Shown here: positions 13,011 through 25,500 of the stretch, piece by piece
How the letters are laid out: each line of letters opens with the position of its first letter
How positions within the stretch are numbered: position 1 is the stretch's first letter
NCBI GenBank assembly: GCA_036365145.1
Contig: JAEOAD010000015.1
Span: 8,921,501 to 8,985,500, forward strand
DNA from: Orientallactaga sibirica
Lineage: Eukaryota; Chordata; Mammalia; Rodentia; Dipodidae
Reading direction: 5' to 3'
DNA length: 64,000 nt
Notes under the pieces: generated by a model
Seen by the model: only the letters and a program-made list of their open reading frames with translations
Told to the model about the DNA's origin: nothing
The model's database searches: none
Translations under genes and position numbers: made by a program

Positions 13011-14519
13011 TCACCTTGTCCTTATTTTATCGTTTAGAGTTAAGTAAGCAAATGAAGAGAATATAAAAACAAAAAATGTTTTGTGAACTTTTATTTGAAT
13101 GTTTTCCATGTTGAAAATTATCATCTAGACAAGCACTACATGCAATATGTAGAAGACTTCAAACCTGTTGGTTTCGTATAAACTGGATGTATCTCCATAC
13201 AGGCATTGAACAGTATTCCCACTTACATGCTTCTGCTTCATGATTTCAAAGTTTTGACTTATGCAATGTGAATTACTTCATACAAATTCTATAGGCTGTT
13301 CATTTTTCTAAAGTTACTTTATTATAATTATAAGCTTAAGTAGATTTTCCACTAGATTATGGTTTCATTACCAATGACTTTATGGTACATTTATTTATTT
13401 TTTATACTTAATGCCCAAGTTATTATATGAAACAAAGGAATTGCCCCAAAATTATGCATTGGAGTGAAGGGAATTGGCTGTGCAACTGGGCACAGTGGAT
13501 TTGAGGGGGAAGGGGCACCACGAAGAGAATTCTGAAAGAAAGAGATGCAAAGAGGGGGCTGTGAATTGAAAGATCATCATCAACCTGGCTTTGTGGACTC
13601 TATCAGTAAAATGAGGCATGGCAAGGATGAAAATGTCTGATGATTCAATCTGTATAATAAGATTAACAACTAGATATTAAGATTAGGTGAGATAATGCTG
13701 AAAATTAGAAACATCTTAACAGGCTTTTCTTCACTTGTCTTAAAGCAATATGCATTTGTTTAAGAGGTTAAATTACTCAATAATATCACGATTATGCTTG
13801 GATACGTCAGTTATGAGCTTTTAGGAGCCTCTGGATCTCTCCTTCAGTAGGTGTTAAGTGTCTTCAGGATCTGTCTCCTTCACCCTGGTGCTGATTATCA
13901 GGTTCAGTATGGAAGCAGCACTCTTGCCCATCTCCCTAATCCTTCTGTGATTTCAGCTGTGGCTTGGCTGAAGTGTGAGGGGTAGTTTATCTCCTAGGGC
14001 CTTGCTACCTTCTGAAAAAGAGCAGATTTTCCAATGGAGATTGAAGTCAGCATAGTTTAAATGGAGCAAGCATTATTAATTTAGGGAGAATTGGATGTAT
14101 GTAACCCCTCTTTTAGCCAAAGACTAGTGAAAGCTTGACATTGGAGAACATAATCTTTGTCTCCATAGGATTCTGATCTGGTTCCCAATTCCAGATATGG
14201 GTTCCTTTATACTGAGCAGATATCTTGGCAATCAGAAAGCTATTGATTACCCACCAAGGTTTTGTGCCACTATTGTACTGGCATGTACATCCTGCTAGGA
14301 TTTTTGCTTCTGAGTAGCTTAGGCATCTGGTTGCTCAGACTATTTTGGCCACTTTCCCCCAAGTAGTTCATGTAGCACTTTCCAGAACTAGATGGGCTGA
14401 CTGTCTGTGGACTGGCTCTCTTCCAAATTCCAGCCAGGTCACTCCATGCTCTGTGTTGGCAATAGGTATTCAGCAATAGGGTCTTACTTTTTGCCTCAGG
14501 TGGGTAATCAAGTGCTTTT
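13011..14519. other. Unique DNA, no gene recognised
   Basis: About 1.5 kb without repeats that I can name. The part after 13800 is richer in GC and includes the minus-strand frame 14270-14524, which has no recognisable domain. It may hold conserved non-coding DNA, but that needs a cross-species comparison. Confidence 0.45.
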
Positions 14520-14526
14520 GACAAAA

Positions 14527-14530
<4 letters not shown>

Positions 14531-14566
<36 letters not shown>

Positions 14567-14720
14567 GTTTTTCGAGGTAGGGTCTCACTCTGGCCCAGGC
14601 TGACCTGGAATTAACTACATAGTCTCAGGGTGGCCTCTAACTCTCGGCGATCCTCCTACCTCTTCCTACCTCTGCCTCCTGAGTGCTGGGATTAAAGGCG
14701 TGCGCCACCACACCCGGCTC
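14531..14720 (-). mobile_element. Young B1-like SINE with target duplication
   Basis: On the plus strand it opens with a long T run (the A-tail), then 'ggtttttcgaggtagggtct', 'cactctggcccaggctgacc' and 'gctgggattaaaggcgtgcg', ending 'ccacacccggctc'. Near-identical flanks GACAAAAAGCTTTT (14520-14533) and GACAGAAAGCTTTT (14721-14734) mark the duplication. Several CpG sites and an uninterrupted tail suggest recent insertion. A short duplicated 'cctacctct' near 14660 is private to this copy. Confidence 0.92.
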
Positions 14721-14734
14721 GACAGAAAGCTTTT

Positions 14735-15526
14735 TGTTTTGGGGACCTTGCAGGTCTCTCTGATCAACACCTCATTGTGGGTAGCAAATAGTTTTTGGTA
14801 CTGGGAGTTACAGACCAGAGACAAAAACATAATTTTTTTAAAGCATTTAACACGAATAGGCAAAAATGCATTTTATTAGTCAGTAAGAAGAGGTTTTACG
14901 TGAGTAGGAATGTATAAAGTGAGGCTTCGAATTTATTCTGCTGTTACTGATGAGCTGAGAGAAATTGAGTGCTTTTTTAGTGTGGGAACAATGACTTCTT
15001 ATGATAGGTTTGAGGTGCAAAGGGCTGGAGAAATGCATGTGTCACTGATTGAGTGAAGAGGAATGTCTGAACTGCTCTCCCAGCAGAACTCTCATTGCTT
15101 TGCTGTCAGTTAGCTTTTCTAACTGACCAGTTTTAGATAGGTGACACATTCCCACTCCATCTGCATTCTATTTGCATGCTTGAGGGACTGAGGATTTTTG
15201 AATAAAACAGCATTATGACGGTAAGTGGTGCAGGAAATTCATATCCACATCCTATTGTAAGAGTCTCAGGATCTCTCAGGCTCTCTCCCCCCACTAGGTA
15301 GGACTTCTCTGATTGTTTCCAATGGCTATTTTGAAACGTTTGTTTTCTTTTATGCCTGTTATTCAGCTGCCTTTTATTTTCAACATACAAATTTGATTTC
15401 ATTTCTTGAATATTGGAGGCTTTATAAATAGTTTTTATATGTATTTCTGTTGTATCTTTATAACCATTTTTACCTTACTTTTTCCTAAGGTTCAGAGAAG
15501 AAATACCCTTTTGCCTTTAGGATAAT
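14735..15526. other. Unique DNA
   Basis: No gene or repeat recognised. The minus-strand frame 15133-15402 is an unremarkable chance frame. Confidence 0.4.
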
Positions 15527-15690
15527 ATTTGACAGAGAAAGAGGGGGGAGAGAGAGAGAGGATGGGCAGGCCAGGGCCTCCAGACACATGCACCCCCTTG
15601 TGCATCTGGCTAACGTGGGTCCTGGGGAATTGAATCTGGGTCTTTGGCTTTGCAGGCAATGCCCCAACTGCTAAGTCATCCCTCCAGCCC
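15527..15690 (-). mobile_element. tRNA-derived SINE (short subfamily)
   Basis: The plus strand shows a GA-rich tract, 'gcaggccagggcctccagac', 'gtgcatctggctaacgtggg', 'gggtctttggctttgcaggc', and the head complement 'taagtcatccctccagcccc'. About 20 bases of the central region are missing compared with the copy at 19002-19237. Confidence 0.88.
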
Positions 15691-16240
15691 CTTCATCTCT
15701 TATTTTGCTAATAGTGAATGAATAAACTTTGGCAAAAAAGAAAGAATGAGAAAAATAGCCCCAAGCATAGACTTATCTCCATCTTTCATCCTCCTTTTGG
15801 CTCCAATACAAACCAGGCTCCTACAGTAGCAGAAGAAACCCTTTAAAGAGGGGAATGTATGGAGCCAGACAGATGAAAACCCACAGATGAAGCATTCACA
15901 ACAGTCTGTAGACATTTCTCTTTGGCCTTTAATGAGCTACTGCTGAGACTGGTTTTGTCAGCTCCACTGGAGCCTCACAATAGGTGCTGAGTGGTCAGAA
16001 AAAGATTAATAAGACACAGGATGAGAAAATTAAGTGTTTTAAACTCATGCTTGATATTCAGGACCCATTTGTGAGGGAATAGACAGTATACAAAGTAGAT
16101 TTGGGAGATGGCATTGGTGATAGCAAGATGAGCTAAGCAAACACCTCTCAGGGTGTTCACACAAGACACAATCTGGAGTGGAATTTACTTCATCCTTAGG
16201 TTTAAAACATTAAAGTCACTAATTGATGCTTTCTTATATC
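15691..16240. other. Unique DNA
   Basis: No recognised element. Minus-strand frames at 15700-15915 and 15975-16169 have no domain or splice context that I can support. Confidence 0.4.
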
Positions 16241-16440
16241 TGTGATGGTTAATTTTATGCATCAATTTGACTGGGTCATGGGATATGCAGGCATTTGGTA
16301 AAGCATTATTCTGGGAGGTTTTCTTGAGATCTAGGAAGAGTGAATTATTCAGCTTGAGTCTGAAGGCAGGACATAAGTCATATCAAAGCTCAAGTCAGTA
16401 GAGCAGAAGCTGATTCTCTTCATTCACAGGAAGGTTAACC
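16241..16440 (+). mobile_element. MLT2-like (ERVL) LTR fragment, 5' part
   Basis: It opens with the typical ERVL LTR start 'tgtgatggttaattttatgc' followed by 'atcaatttgactgggtcatg' and 'ggcatttggtaaagcattat'. Identity fades after about 16330 and the LTR 3' end is absent. A second piece in opposite orientation follows at 16485-16605. The family name rests on recognising this start; exact subfamily not determined. Confidence 0.7.
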
Positions 16441-16484
16441 TTTTTTGTTCAGGAAAAGCCCTTGGCCTACTGTATAATGCACAC

Positions 16485-16605
16485 TCTCACTGCAGAAGAC
16501 ATTCTGTTCCACTCAGTCCACCAACTCCAATGTGAAACTCTTCCAGGAATACCTCTACAAATGCACCTAGAATGATGTTTGGCCAAATGTCGGGCTACCT
16601 AGTTC
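16485..16605 (-). mobile_element. MLT2-like LTR fragment, inverted relative to its neighbour
   Basis: The plus strand reads 'ccactcagtccaccaactcc', 'cttccaggaatacctctaca', 'gcacctagaatgatgtttgg' and 'ccaaatgtcgggctacc'. This is the reverse complement of the region that follows 'tttgactgggtcatgg' in the same LTR family. The outermost LTR start is missing. It pairs head-to-tail inverted with the piece at 16241-16440. Confidence 0.6.
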
Positions 16606-16840
16606 TCAAACGATGAAGAGTTTATATGTCCTTATGGAACCATGAAGTGTTTGTAACTGTTGTCTCAAATGCCTAATATTATACATAGAATGATCACCCA
16701 GATATATCCAGGAATTATCTCATAGAATTTATATATCCTCATTCTTCTTATCCTAAAGGACAATTGAACATGTTCAAACAATTCAACAAAACAGATTGGG
16801 TAGATTATAAATTTGGTAATTCTTGAAAAATGAAGAAAGC

Positions 16841-16970
16841 TGGAAGGAAGGAAGGAAGGAAGGAAGGAAGGAAGGAAGGAAGGAAGGAAGGAAGGAAGGA
16901 AGGAAAGAAGAAAAGAAGAAAGGAAGGAAAGAAGGAAGCAAAGGAGGAAGAAAAGATGAAGGGACAAGAG
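16841..16970. repeat. (GGAA)n microsatellite
   Basis: About 18 perfect GGAA units (to near 16905) grade into AAGAAAAG and AAGGAAAG variants to about 16970. All six-frame open frames over it are Lys/Glu/Gly or Ser/Phe/Pro repeats with no coding meaning. Confidence 0.9.
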
Positions 16971-17217
16971 AAAGAAAGGGAAGGAAAAGGCAAAGAAGAG
17001 TACAGGGAAATAAGGCTGTCTTAAGCTAAAAAAATGAGTTTGAGGCCACTTGGGGCTATGTAATACTGTGTCTCAAAATATCTATAGGAACAAAGGTAAA
17101 TCTAAAGAAATGAAACTTAAATGTCCATACTCTTAGTATTTGTGTTTAGACATGATTTTTTTCAAATACTTAGCACAAGTTCTGGTGCCTCAGAGGCATA
17201 AAAATTCCAAAACCACC

Positions 17218-17615
17218 TGTTGTAGTCAGTTCCACATTGCTGGGACGAATATCCAACCACAGACAGTGTTTATGGGAGGAAGGAATTTAGATCACATTTA
17301 AAGTCCAGGGTGAAGTTCCATACATCCCAGGTGAAGATGCTTCCATACATCCAAGCAGAAGAAAACAAACAAACAGCTGGAAAACACCAAAAAAGCTCCA
17401 AGGGCACACTTTCAGCCAGCAGGAACCTCAGAGCTCAGACCTTTCTCCATTTCTATGGGGTGGAATTCAGATCCACCCCCAAACACACCTTTGGACTAAA
17501 CCCCAGGATCCACCCCCCACTGACACCTTCTCCAACCAGGCAGCTAGAGACCCAAGTTATAAGCTTAAGTAAAACACCTGATTCTATGTGGGGAACAACC
17601 ATTCAAACTACCACA
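17218..17615 (-). mobile_element. Solo ERVL/MaLR-like LTR with 5-bp duplication
   Basis: Read in reverse it starts TGTGGTAGTTTGAATGG and ends 'tcccagcaatgtggaactga' then CTACAACA, the classical TG...CA frame of rodent ERVL-type LTRs. The 5-bp direct repeat CCACC lies at 17213-17217 and 17616-17620, which fits the 5-bp duplication of ERVL elements. Length 398. No internal retroviral DNA, so it arose by LTR-LTR recombination or is a non-autonomous copy. The element at 57845 has the same ends. Confidence 0.78.
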
Positions 17616-18523
17616 CCACCTTTCTTTATATATGAGTGATGCCCATCAGAATTCTCTGCTGATCATTCACAGAAATAATGATGTATATAATGAAAAACAA
17701 TTCATTTTATCAATGAAGTTGCCTTTGTGCAGACACTGTTCCTAAAAGAATTAGGTTGATTAGTATGTCTAAACATAATATCAAATAATACCTCAATTAC
17801 AATTTTTACACACAAATCTCTTAACTGTGTTCATAATAAAATGTAAAGAGATATGATGGTATTTGTCTCACAAATGTGAAAAATAATTCTAGATTTGTTG
17901 CTATAATGAACAAGTTGATCCTGTTCATAAGCAGAAAAAAACTGGAAATGCATCTAATATTTGCCAAACTGTCCAAATTTTTTTTTTTTTTTAAGCCTCA
18001 CATCATGGATCCTGAGCATAAGCTCATATAGCAATGGACATCTAAGGAAAGAGTAAAGTGGTTAATCAAGGCAAGATGAAAAATAAATCTAAACCTTTCC
18101 ATAAAAATATCATTGATAAATTTGCCTCCCTTGTCCACTAAAGCTTAATCTTCAGGTGGAATTCAGACATCATTTCCTTGAGAAAACATTCCTTTCACTT
18201 CTTTGTATTTTCCAACTAGATTGTAAATTTATGGACACTATCTTGGGGGAGTTTTGTCCATGGTAAAATCAAAATCCTTGGCCATAACAGCCTCCCCCCA
18301 CACAGTAAATTAAGTATGATTTTCAACTAGACATACTTCTTGAAAGCCAGTCACACATTAATGGTGAATGCCCAAGGTTGGTCCTCTCAAAACCAACCCC
18401 TTGCATAAGACATGGATGTAACTGCAGTCCTTCCAGTTGTAAGGGCCTTTTCTTTAGCAATTGGCAAAGTGTGAATCTCCAACCTTGCTCACTATTTCCC
18501 TATGTCAGGCAAAATGATTTCAT
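17616..18523. other. AT-rich unique DNA
   Basis: I see nothing beyond a T run near 17980. No gene or repeat copy recognised. Confidence 0.4.
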
Positions 18524-18541
18524 TAATTTATGAACACTTTT

Positions 18542-18579
18542 TTAAATTAATTTTTTTTATTATTTTTTTGGAGAGAGAC

Positions 18580-18613
<34 letters not shown>

Positions 18614-18823
18614 AGACAGAGATGGGCACGCCAGCAGTGTCTCAGCTGCTGCAAAAGAAATCCAGATGTGTGTGCCCCCTTTTGGTCAAGTGCCACATTG
18701 CGCCCTTGCATCACTGCATCTGGCTAAACGTGGGACCTGGAGATTGGAACCGCTGGAGATTGGAACCAGTGTTCTTAGGCTTAGGAGGCAGGCGCCTTAA
18801 CCCCTAAGCCATCTCTCCAGCCC
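18542..18823 (-). mobile_element. tRNA-derived SINE, long subfamily, 18-bp duplication
   Basis: The long subfamily carries an extra segment, seen here as 'ccagcagtgtctcagctgct' and 'agtgccacattgcgcccttg', which the short copies lack. The head complement is 'aagccatctctccagcc'. The direct repeat TAATTTATGAACACTTTT at 18524-18541 and 18824-18841 is perfect. A small local duplication of 'ctggagattggaacc' lies near 18740. The perfect duplication indicates recent insertion. Confidence 0.93.
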
Positions 18824-19001
18824 TAATTTATGAACACTTTTGTTAACATAATAATGAGAGAAAATTCTGGAATTCCACTGGAAAACAGGTGCATCTGATC
18901 ATAAGAAGTTCCCAGGCATGATGACATAATTGCTATTTGGATTTTAAGAAACATAAAATGTGATAATCTGCCTACAAAATGGTCAATGTGATTTTTAAAT
19001 T

Positions 19002-19237
19002 AATTTATTTTTATTTATTTGAGAGAGTGACAAAAAGAGGCAGAGAGAGAGAGAGGGAGAGAGAGAGAGAGAGAGTGAGAGAGGGAACGGGCACACCAGG
19101 GCTTCCAGCCACTGCACACGAACTCCAGACACATGTGCCACCTTGAGCATCTGGCTTACGTGGGACCTGGGGAATTGAACCAAGATCCTTAGGCTTTGCA
19201 GGCAAACACCTTAACCACTAAGCCATCTCTCCAGCCT
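19002..19237 (-). mobile_element. tRNA-derived SINE (short subfamily)
   Basis: The plus strand shows (TTTA)n, a long GAGA tract, 'gggcacaccagggcttccag', 'gagcatctggcttacgtggg', 'gggaattgaaccaagatcct' and 'taagccatctctccagcct'. Flanks 'gatttttaaatt' and 'tattttttttaaatt' look like a degraded duplication. Nearly full length. Confidence 0.9.
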
Positions 19238-19264
19238 GTATTTTTTTTAAATTCTACAAAATTC

Positions 19265-22060
19265 ACTAAGCTCAAAATTGGAAGTAAATCTTTTTTTTTT
19301 TTCCCTGCATAGTTAAGATTTCCTCTTTTACTGTAGAACTCTAAAGGCTTGTATCTTTTTGAGAGCTGATGGTGACCTCATAAGTACATCATTAATAATT
19401 AACCATGGTGGCTCAACAGAACTTGGGTTTGGAGTAATAAATCATCCTGTAAATGTAATGCTTGCAGTTTTAGAATTTAATGAAATATAATAACCAATAC
19501 TAAAGTGTGGGCAGGGGGCTCAGAGTGAAAATAAGTAGAGACTACCTTTTCGTGGAGGTGACATGTTTTCAGAGTTATTAATTACTTTTATATTTTATAT
19601 CACTAATTGATGTTATTCTTCCCTGTTACAATGTAACTGAATAAAACGAAATGAATCCTCAAATGTTGAGTTCAGATATTCCATCATGCTTCAGCTCAAG
19701 TAAGTTTATATACACAGTCTACGTCATTGAAAATTATAGCTGCCTAATGATACTTGGGGCAGCAGATTTGCAGCAGAGATTCCATGGGGTTATCAAGGAG
19801 AAGTAAGATTGTGGAAAGTTAACATGTGGTTTCTAACTAGTCAATTAACCATCATACAATTCACTTCATTTACCAGGAAACCTCTTTAGAGCAGCAGGAA
19901 AGATAACTACTACTGTTCCAAGTCAATATGCTGTAGAAATGCAGTGTGTTTTCCAAGAATACCATGTCTGACACTGTGCTGTGAATGAAGGTATGTGGAG
20001 CTGATGAGCACATTTCTTCAGTCACAGAAGCACAGCTACTTGTGATGCTTTTCATGATTCAGTATTTGCAGATAATTTGGACATGGACCTCTTGGAGAGA
20101 CATAGCAAAGAAGTGGACTCTATCCTTTATGCGTGCACAGAAGCATATAGCCACTGGGATTTGAATTATAGAGGAGAAGTTGAGACTTCTTGAGTCTCTG
20201 CATTGATGGATCACAGAATGCCCTGGTGGGAGACCAAGCTGACTGATAATACCTCAGTCACCCTGTGATAAGCGGGCAGGACAACTTCTTAGTTCAATAC
20301 ATGGACCTAACATAATTGCACTTTAAGCTTTACAACAACTTTTATAATGTAAATGGTATTTATTTCATACTAGTTCATTCCTCCATGGAATGGAGGTAGA
20401 ATGGGATAACAAACTCCTGTAACTTGAAAGACCTCCTGTCCTTCATCCCCTCTAAACAGCAAAACATGCCTGGAATACGCAAAAGCTATGTGACAACCGT
20501 ACTGTCTCCTCACTTCAACATAGAAAGCTTTGCCTGGTCAATGATGTGCACATTCCTGAAAAGAGTCAAATTCCCCCACCCTCTACCACACACACCTTGA
20601 AAAACAGGACTTCTACTAAATGCTTTCTGCATCATACATACTACCTGGCACTTGAGAGTTGTATAAACTCCACATATCATAAATTCCAGTTTTTAAAGAT
20701 GTGAGAGAAAGAAGGAAAGAAGAGTGATTCCTCATAGTCTGCAGTCAGCTTTAGGATTGGAAATGAAAGTAGTTGAGAGCTGTCAGAACTAGGCTGCATG
20801 CTTCCACTGGGAACCCCGTTCCTTGGGATTTCACAAGGCTATTGTAACTGCTTCTAGGCATGAAGCAGCCAGAAAAACAGCATTATTGACCTCTGTTAGA
20901 GAGAAGCCCCCTAGCAGATCTAACAAAAGTTCATGTCTAATGGATGTGCTCTTCAATGCCTCTCTGTAAGGCAAGATGCCTTTAACAGCATCTTTGAAAT
21001 TACAGCACTTTGTTCTAGTTTCCTAGTAAATGCTCTGATGGCTGTGTGGGTTCTCTTGGGTTTCTTTCTTTGCTGTGCTGTGAAAACACACTGCATATAC
21101 ATTGTTATTATCATTGTTGTTAAGAAGTGAAAGAGCATGTGTTTCCACCTCATCATCTACACAGGGCGGAGGCAACGAATCCTGCTGGCATCTAATAACA
21201 ATCTATATAAGTAAAGCAGTCATGGTAAAATCTATCAAAAAATGTGGCAATTTACAAAAATATGTCCCTCAAGTGCACCAAAGATGTCATCAAAGTGAGT
21301 TAGCTGCCAATTAACTTCTCAATCTTGCACAAAAGGGCACCAAATTGTAGTGTAAAAATAATACCAGTTAATGCATATCTCATAAACACAAAATGAACAT
21401 AACAACTGATGTTCATTAATGGATAGCACCATCCTTTGGAATGCTGCTGCCCAGGTTTCTGGGTGAGAGGAATTATTATCAACGGAGACAATAATGGAGA
21501 TATTTCAGTCTAGATGCTTTCACTTAAAATTTAAGTCAATGGCCATTGATTTGGTGGTAACTATGTTCTGGTCACTAAAAGCAAAGTATTTTTTAAAAAA
21601 ATGTTAGCACTACTATTGTGTTCTTGTTTCATATTATAAGTGACATAACTGTATTTTCAACAAATCATTTACTTTTCAAGAATAACATTAAGTTAAATGA
21701 CTTTTCACAAATCCATCTATACCACAAATAAAATCACGTAGGAAAAGGTTCCAATTCTTTGACACTGAGACATAGCATCATTTACAAATGTGTTGGTCTG
21801 CATTCCTATCTGTCCTGGGATGCATGCAGCTTGCAGACCACACTGCAGACATATCTAGTGTAAAATATGGTACATGTGTCCCAAGGACAGTGTGGAATTT
21901 GGTAAGGGACATGACATTAGCATTGACCTTTGAGCATTACTTCGGTTTTTTAGCAGCTAACTTAATGGTGTGTCCTTATTTTACTGCACCTGTTCAACTG
22001 AGGTCTTACAAGAATCCAGAAATAAATAACCACAGCAAGCAAAACCACCTTAGTAACCTG
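19265..22060. other. 2.8 kb of unique DNA, no gene recognised
   Basis: No transposon copy stands out. Composition is ordinary, and open frames at 20933-21156 on both strands are chance overlaps. This is among the longest repeat-poor stretches in the left half of the window. Confidence 0.5.
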
Positions 22061-22131
22061 CCTTGCAGTTCTGAGCTACTTTTCTGAGGAGAATTCACAG
22101 TGTCAGAGAAACTGCACGGATCTGGCATTCC

Positions 22132-22579
22132 TGTTATGCCGGTTCTTTCCCTCCACCGGCAGGTAGAGCAGAAAAGAGAGAGTCGGGCCAGCCGCTTCTC
22201 TCGAGGCTGAGCGGGAAGGCGGGTGTCGCAGCTCAAAAACCTCCCCAAGACACTGGGAAAAAAAAACCACATTGAGCCGGGAGTCCGTCAAGGGCGGAAA
22301 ACTCGGTTTATTGTCATGGGAAGGTGTTTTTGAGAAAGATGGTTGGAAGAAGTATGAGAAAAAGGTGTAAGGGCCAATATTATTTCACCACGTCAGCAGT
22401 AGCTGGGCAGAGGCAGTTTCAGCTTAGGTGCTGAGTCACTCCAAGGACAGGTCGTTAAACTCTAGTCAGGCTCAGGAAGTTCCACTAGGCCTCACAAGCG
22501 GGAGTAGGCCAAGGACAGGTAAACTCTGGCTAGGCTCAGAACCACTAGGACTCACACTGGGGCCTCTTAGGGCCCAACA
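22132..22579 (-). mobile_element. CpG-rich LTR-like block with internal duplication
   Basis: Read in reverse it starts TGTTGGGCCCTAAGAGG and ends CCGGCATAACA, giving TG...CA ends. A polyadenylation signal AATAAA (plus-strand TTTATT, 22307-22312) sits about 175 bases before the end, as expected for an LTR with short R and U5. The presumed U3 holds two copies of a 68-base unit that begins 'ccaaggacagg' at 22441 and 22509. GC and CpG content far exceed the neighbours. I could not find a matching target duplication, so the ends are provisional. A decayed promoter or CpG island of another kind is the alternative. Confidence 0.55.
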
Positions 22580-25500
22580 CTGTTACCTGGAGCATCACTT
22601 GAATTTCCCTGCTAATGGTAAGACAATAATTTCCTATCACACCCTAGAGGTTGTGAATAAATTTCACATTCATGAAAGTCACAGAGTAATTCTCCTATGC
22701 AAGATTGTTCACCCAGCTCTCAGCTAACCTGAAGCTTGCTCATCATGATAATGATACTATGCTTTGAGGTACTCATATGCCCAGAAAGGCTCCTTGCACA
22801 TCAATACATCCTTCATGTATTAAAAATGATATTTTCTCTTAAATTTTCATCAATCATCATTTACCATTTCTAGTTACATAATGTTCCTTATCCATGTAAA
22901 TAAATAAATAATTTTTAATGTGTAGACCATTTTAGTTATTACAGTGAAGACTATGAAATTGCAATGATTTTTTAAAATGCATTTCCTTTTTTCAACATAC
23001 AATGTGTTTGGGATAATGAGACTATAGAGAAATAATTGGTATATATAGTAATAAATACTTATAGAAAAAATTAATTGGAACAAGAGAATGAGTGCCTGAG
23101 TATTGAGAAATATTGAAGAGGATAATCATAGAATCCTTCATAGAGAAGGAAAGATTTAAGCAAATATCTGACAGAGTCATAATTAGACAATTAACAAGCA
23201 GCTGCCCTTTTATGCTCCCTAGATGGTAAATAATAAATTAAAAACAATCAGATTGATAAATAAATGCATTTCATTTATATTATTTGTATTCTATATTATT
23301 CATTAGTACTATACATTATTCATTATATTATATGGACATTTATATTATATATTTATTATATATCTTTTGCACCCAACATAAGATTAGGTAGGCACATAGA
23401 GCTTAAGAGAACTGATGAATGTTTGAATACAATCACAAATAAATGTTCTTATATTTTATAGACAATCTATGTCTCATCTTATTGTAGCAATTCTATAGAA
23501 AGGATAATTATGTCAATGAAATGTGTCATGAGCTCCTTCATATTTCCTGGTTCTTTTTTTTTTGTAGTTATCAAAGACTTGGTATTTAGATTTATTCAAC
23601 AAAACACAAGCAGAAGTGGCATATCTTACTATTAAGCCAAAGTCTTTAAAGGAGTGTGAATTACCAACCTACTTCTGTTTCCCTACAGTGGAAACCCCAA
23701 AGCCATGTGTTGAGATAGGCATGTTAAAAACAGGAAACCATGGACCACTGGCTATAGATTATTTTAGCTTGCAGCTGATATTTGGAAGAATGGAATACAT
23801 TTGTCTTACTATGTCAATATTTTTGACATTAATTTTTATCATAATATGTATTCTTATCAAATAAGAGTGTGAGCATATAATTGTGGGTAGCTTGTGATCT
23901 ATATTCATAAATATCACTTATTCATGTATATTAGCCCTAGTACTTAGTGTATTGGAAGTTCTTAAGAATTTCATTGATAGTCTGGTTCAGGTACAACTCA
24001 TATGTTGCTGTCAGTCACAATGAGGAAAGTAAAGAGATTTGTCAAAGATAACCATGGGCTTCTGGGTACAGAAGCATAGAACAGAAACACATGCTGTCTT
24101 AAGAGGTCTCATATACAGTGTCCATAGTGCTGACTGATTCTCACTGTTTGAGTCAGTCTACCCAGTTGTGGCATGGACTCCTGAATCAAGGGAACAATTA
24201 TCTTTTACTCCTCTACACTGTTTACAGCATTGAGCAAGAAAAGAGTCAGTAAATAATTGTACTTGCTTGTTATTTCAGGGTCAGATGGGTAGTTTAAAGT
24301 CAGTGAAATAAACAACAACAACAGAAACAAGCCCATACCTGTTGCACTTTTGGACATTTTAGAACTCAAAGTTTCACTCGAAGTTCCTTAATCCTAAATT
24401 AATCACTTATTAACCATTTGTTATTCTCGACCCTAAAGACTAAATTTTAGTGATGCTCATCTACACACAAAATATTTTAAAATAAGTTTTGTACATAGAA
24501 AAGACAACTGTATGTAAAGTGTATGTATGCTCACATTACCAGTAGATCAGATATGGTGAGGATACCACTATAAGCCAGCTACTGGCCCTTCCAAACTACA
24601 GTTGACACACAAAACTTGGTAGCCCTGAGATAGTGGAAATCATCAACCATTTTCCTATACTGTTGCTCATGGCTTCATTTTCTGTGCCCTCTTTCTTTCA
24701 AAGCCTACTTTGAACCGCCCTCACAGACTTTGTGTAGCCAGTCTTTGAAGAATGGTATGTTCCATTTGGAGAATTAATTATTTCACCTTATCTTCAGTTT
24801 GTAACGCAAAGAAATTACTTTCTTTCTCCTCCATTCTCCTGATGCTGGCATGGCCATATCTCACTGGCTTTCTAATTGTCAAATTACAATTTGATAAAAC
24901 TCTGTTAGACTTAAGTCATCTTGATCAGTCCTGTTGTTATCAACACCTATATTTTCACCTGTGCTTTAAATACTTTTGTCCTATGTGTTTAATCTTTATT
25001 GTATAGGTCTGTTCAGTCTACCTTCCCAGGTAAATCCACTCATATGATTCACATTATTGCCACCTTTGCTAACAATACCTATATCTATATTGCTAGCCAA
25101 GATTTGTGTTCTAAGTTTCAGATTTGTATGGGAAAATTGCTGGTATTTTTAATAGGATACATAACAGAAATGATAAAATCACATATTTTCAATTTAATCT
25201 ATCTGGCTGTGTGTGTATCCCTAACTCACTGTTTGGCACCATTATTTATTTTATCTTTCAACCAAAATCCTAGAAGTCACTAACATGTCATTTCATCTTA
25301 CTTACCCCCAAGATGAGATCAAACAAATCTTATATACAGTAGCTTTGCATATACTGTTGAATCTGGTAGCCATTAGTAAAACCCTTGAATTCAGGATTTC
25401 ACCATAACTTTTATTACATTTGACATGCTCTCTAAAGGGTCTTTTCTGGCTCTGTTCTTGGGTATCTTCCCTCCTCTTTCCCTTAACTTCAAATTCTGAC

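Noticed and set aside
16665..17029. Several overlapping frames on both strands
   Set aside because: They are translations of the GGAA microsatellite (Ser/Phe/Pro or Lys/Glu/Gly repeats).
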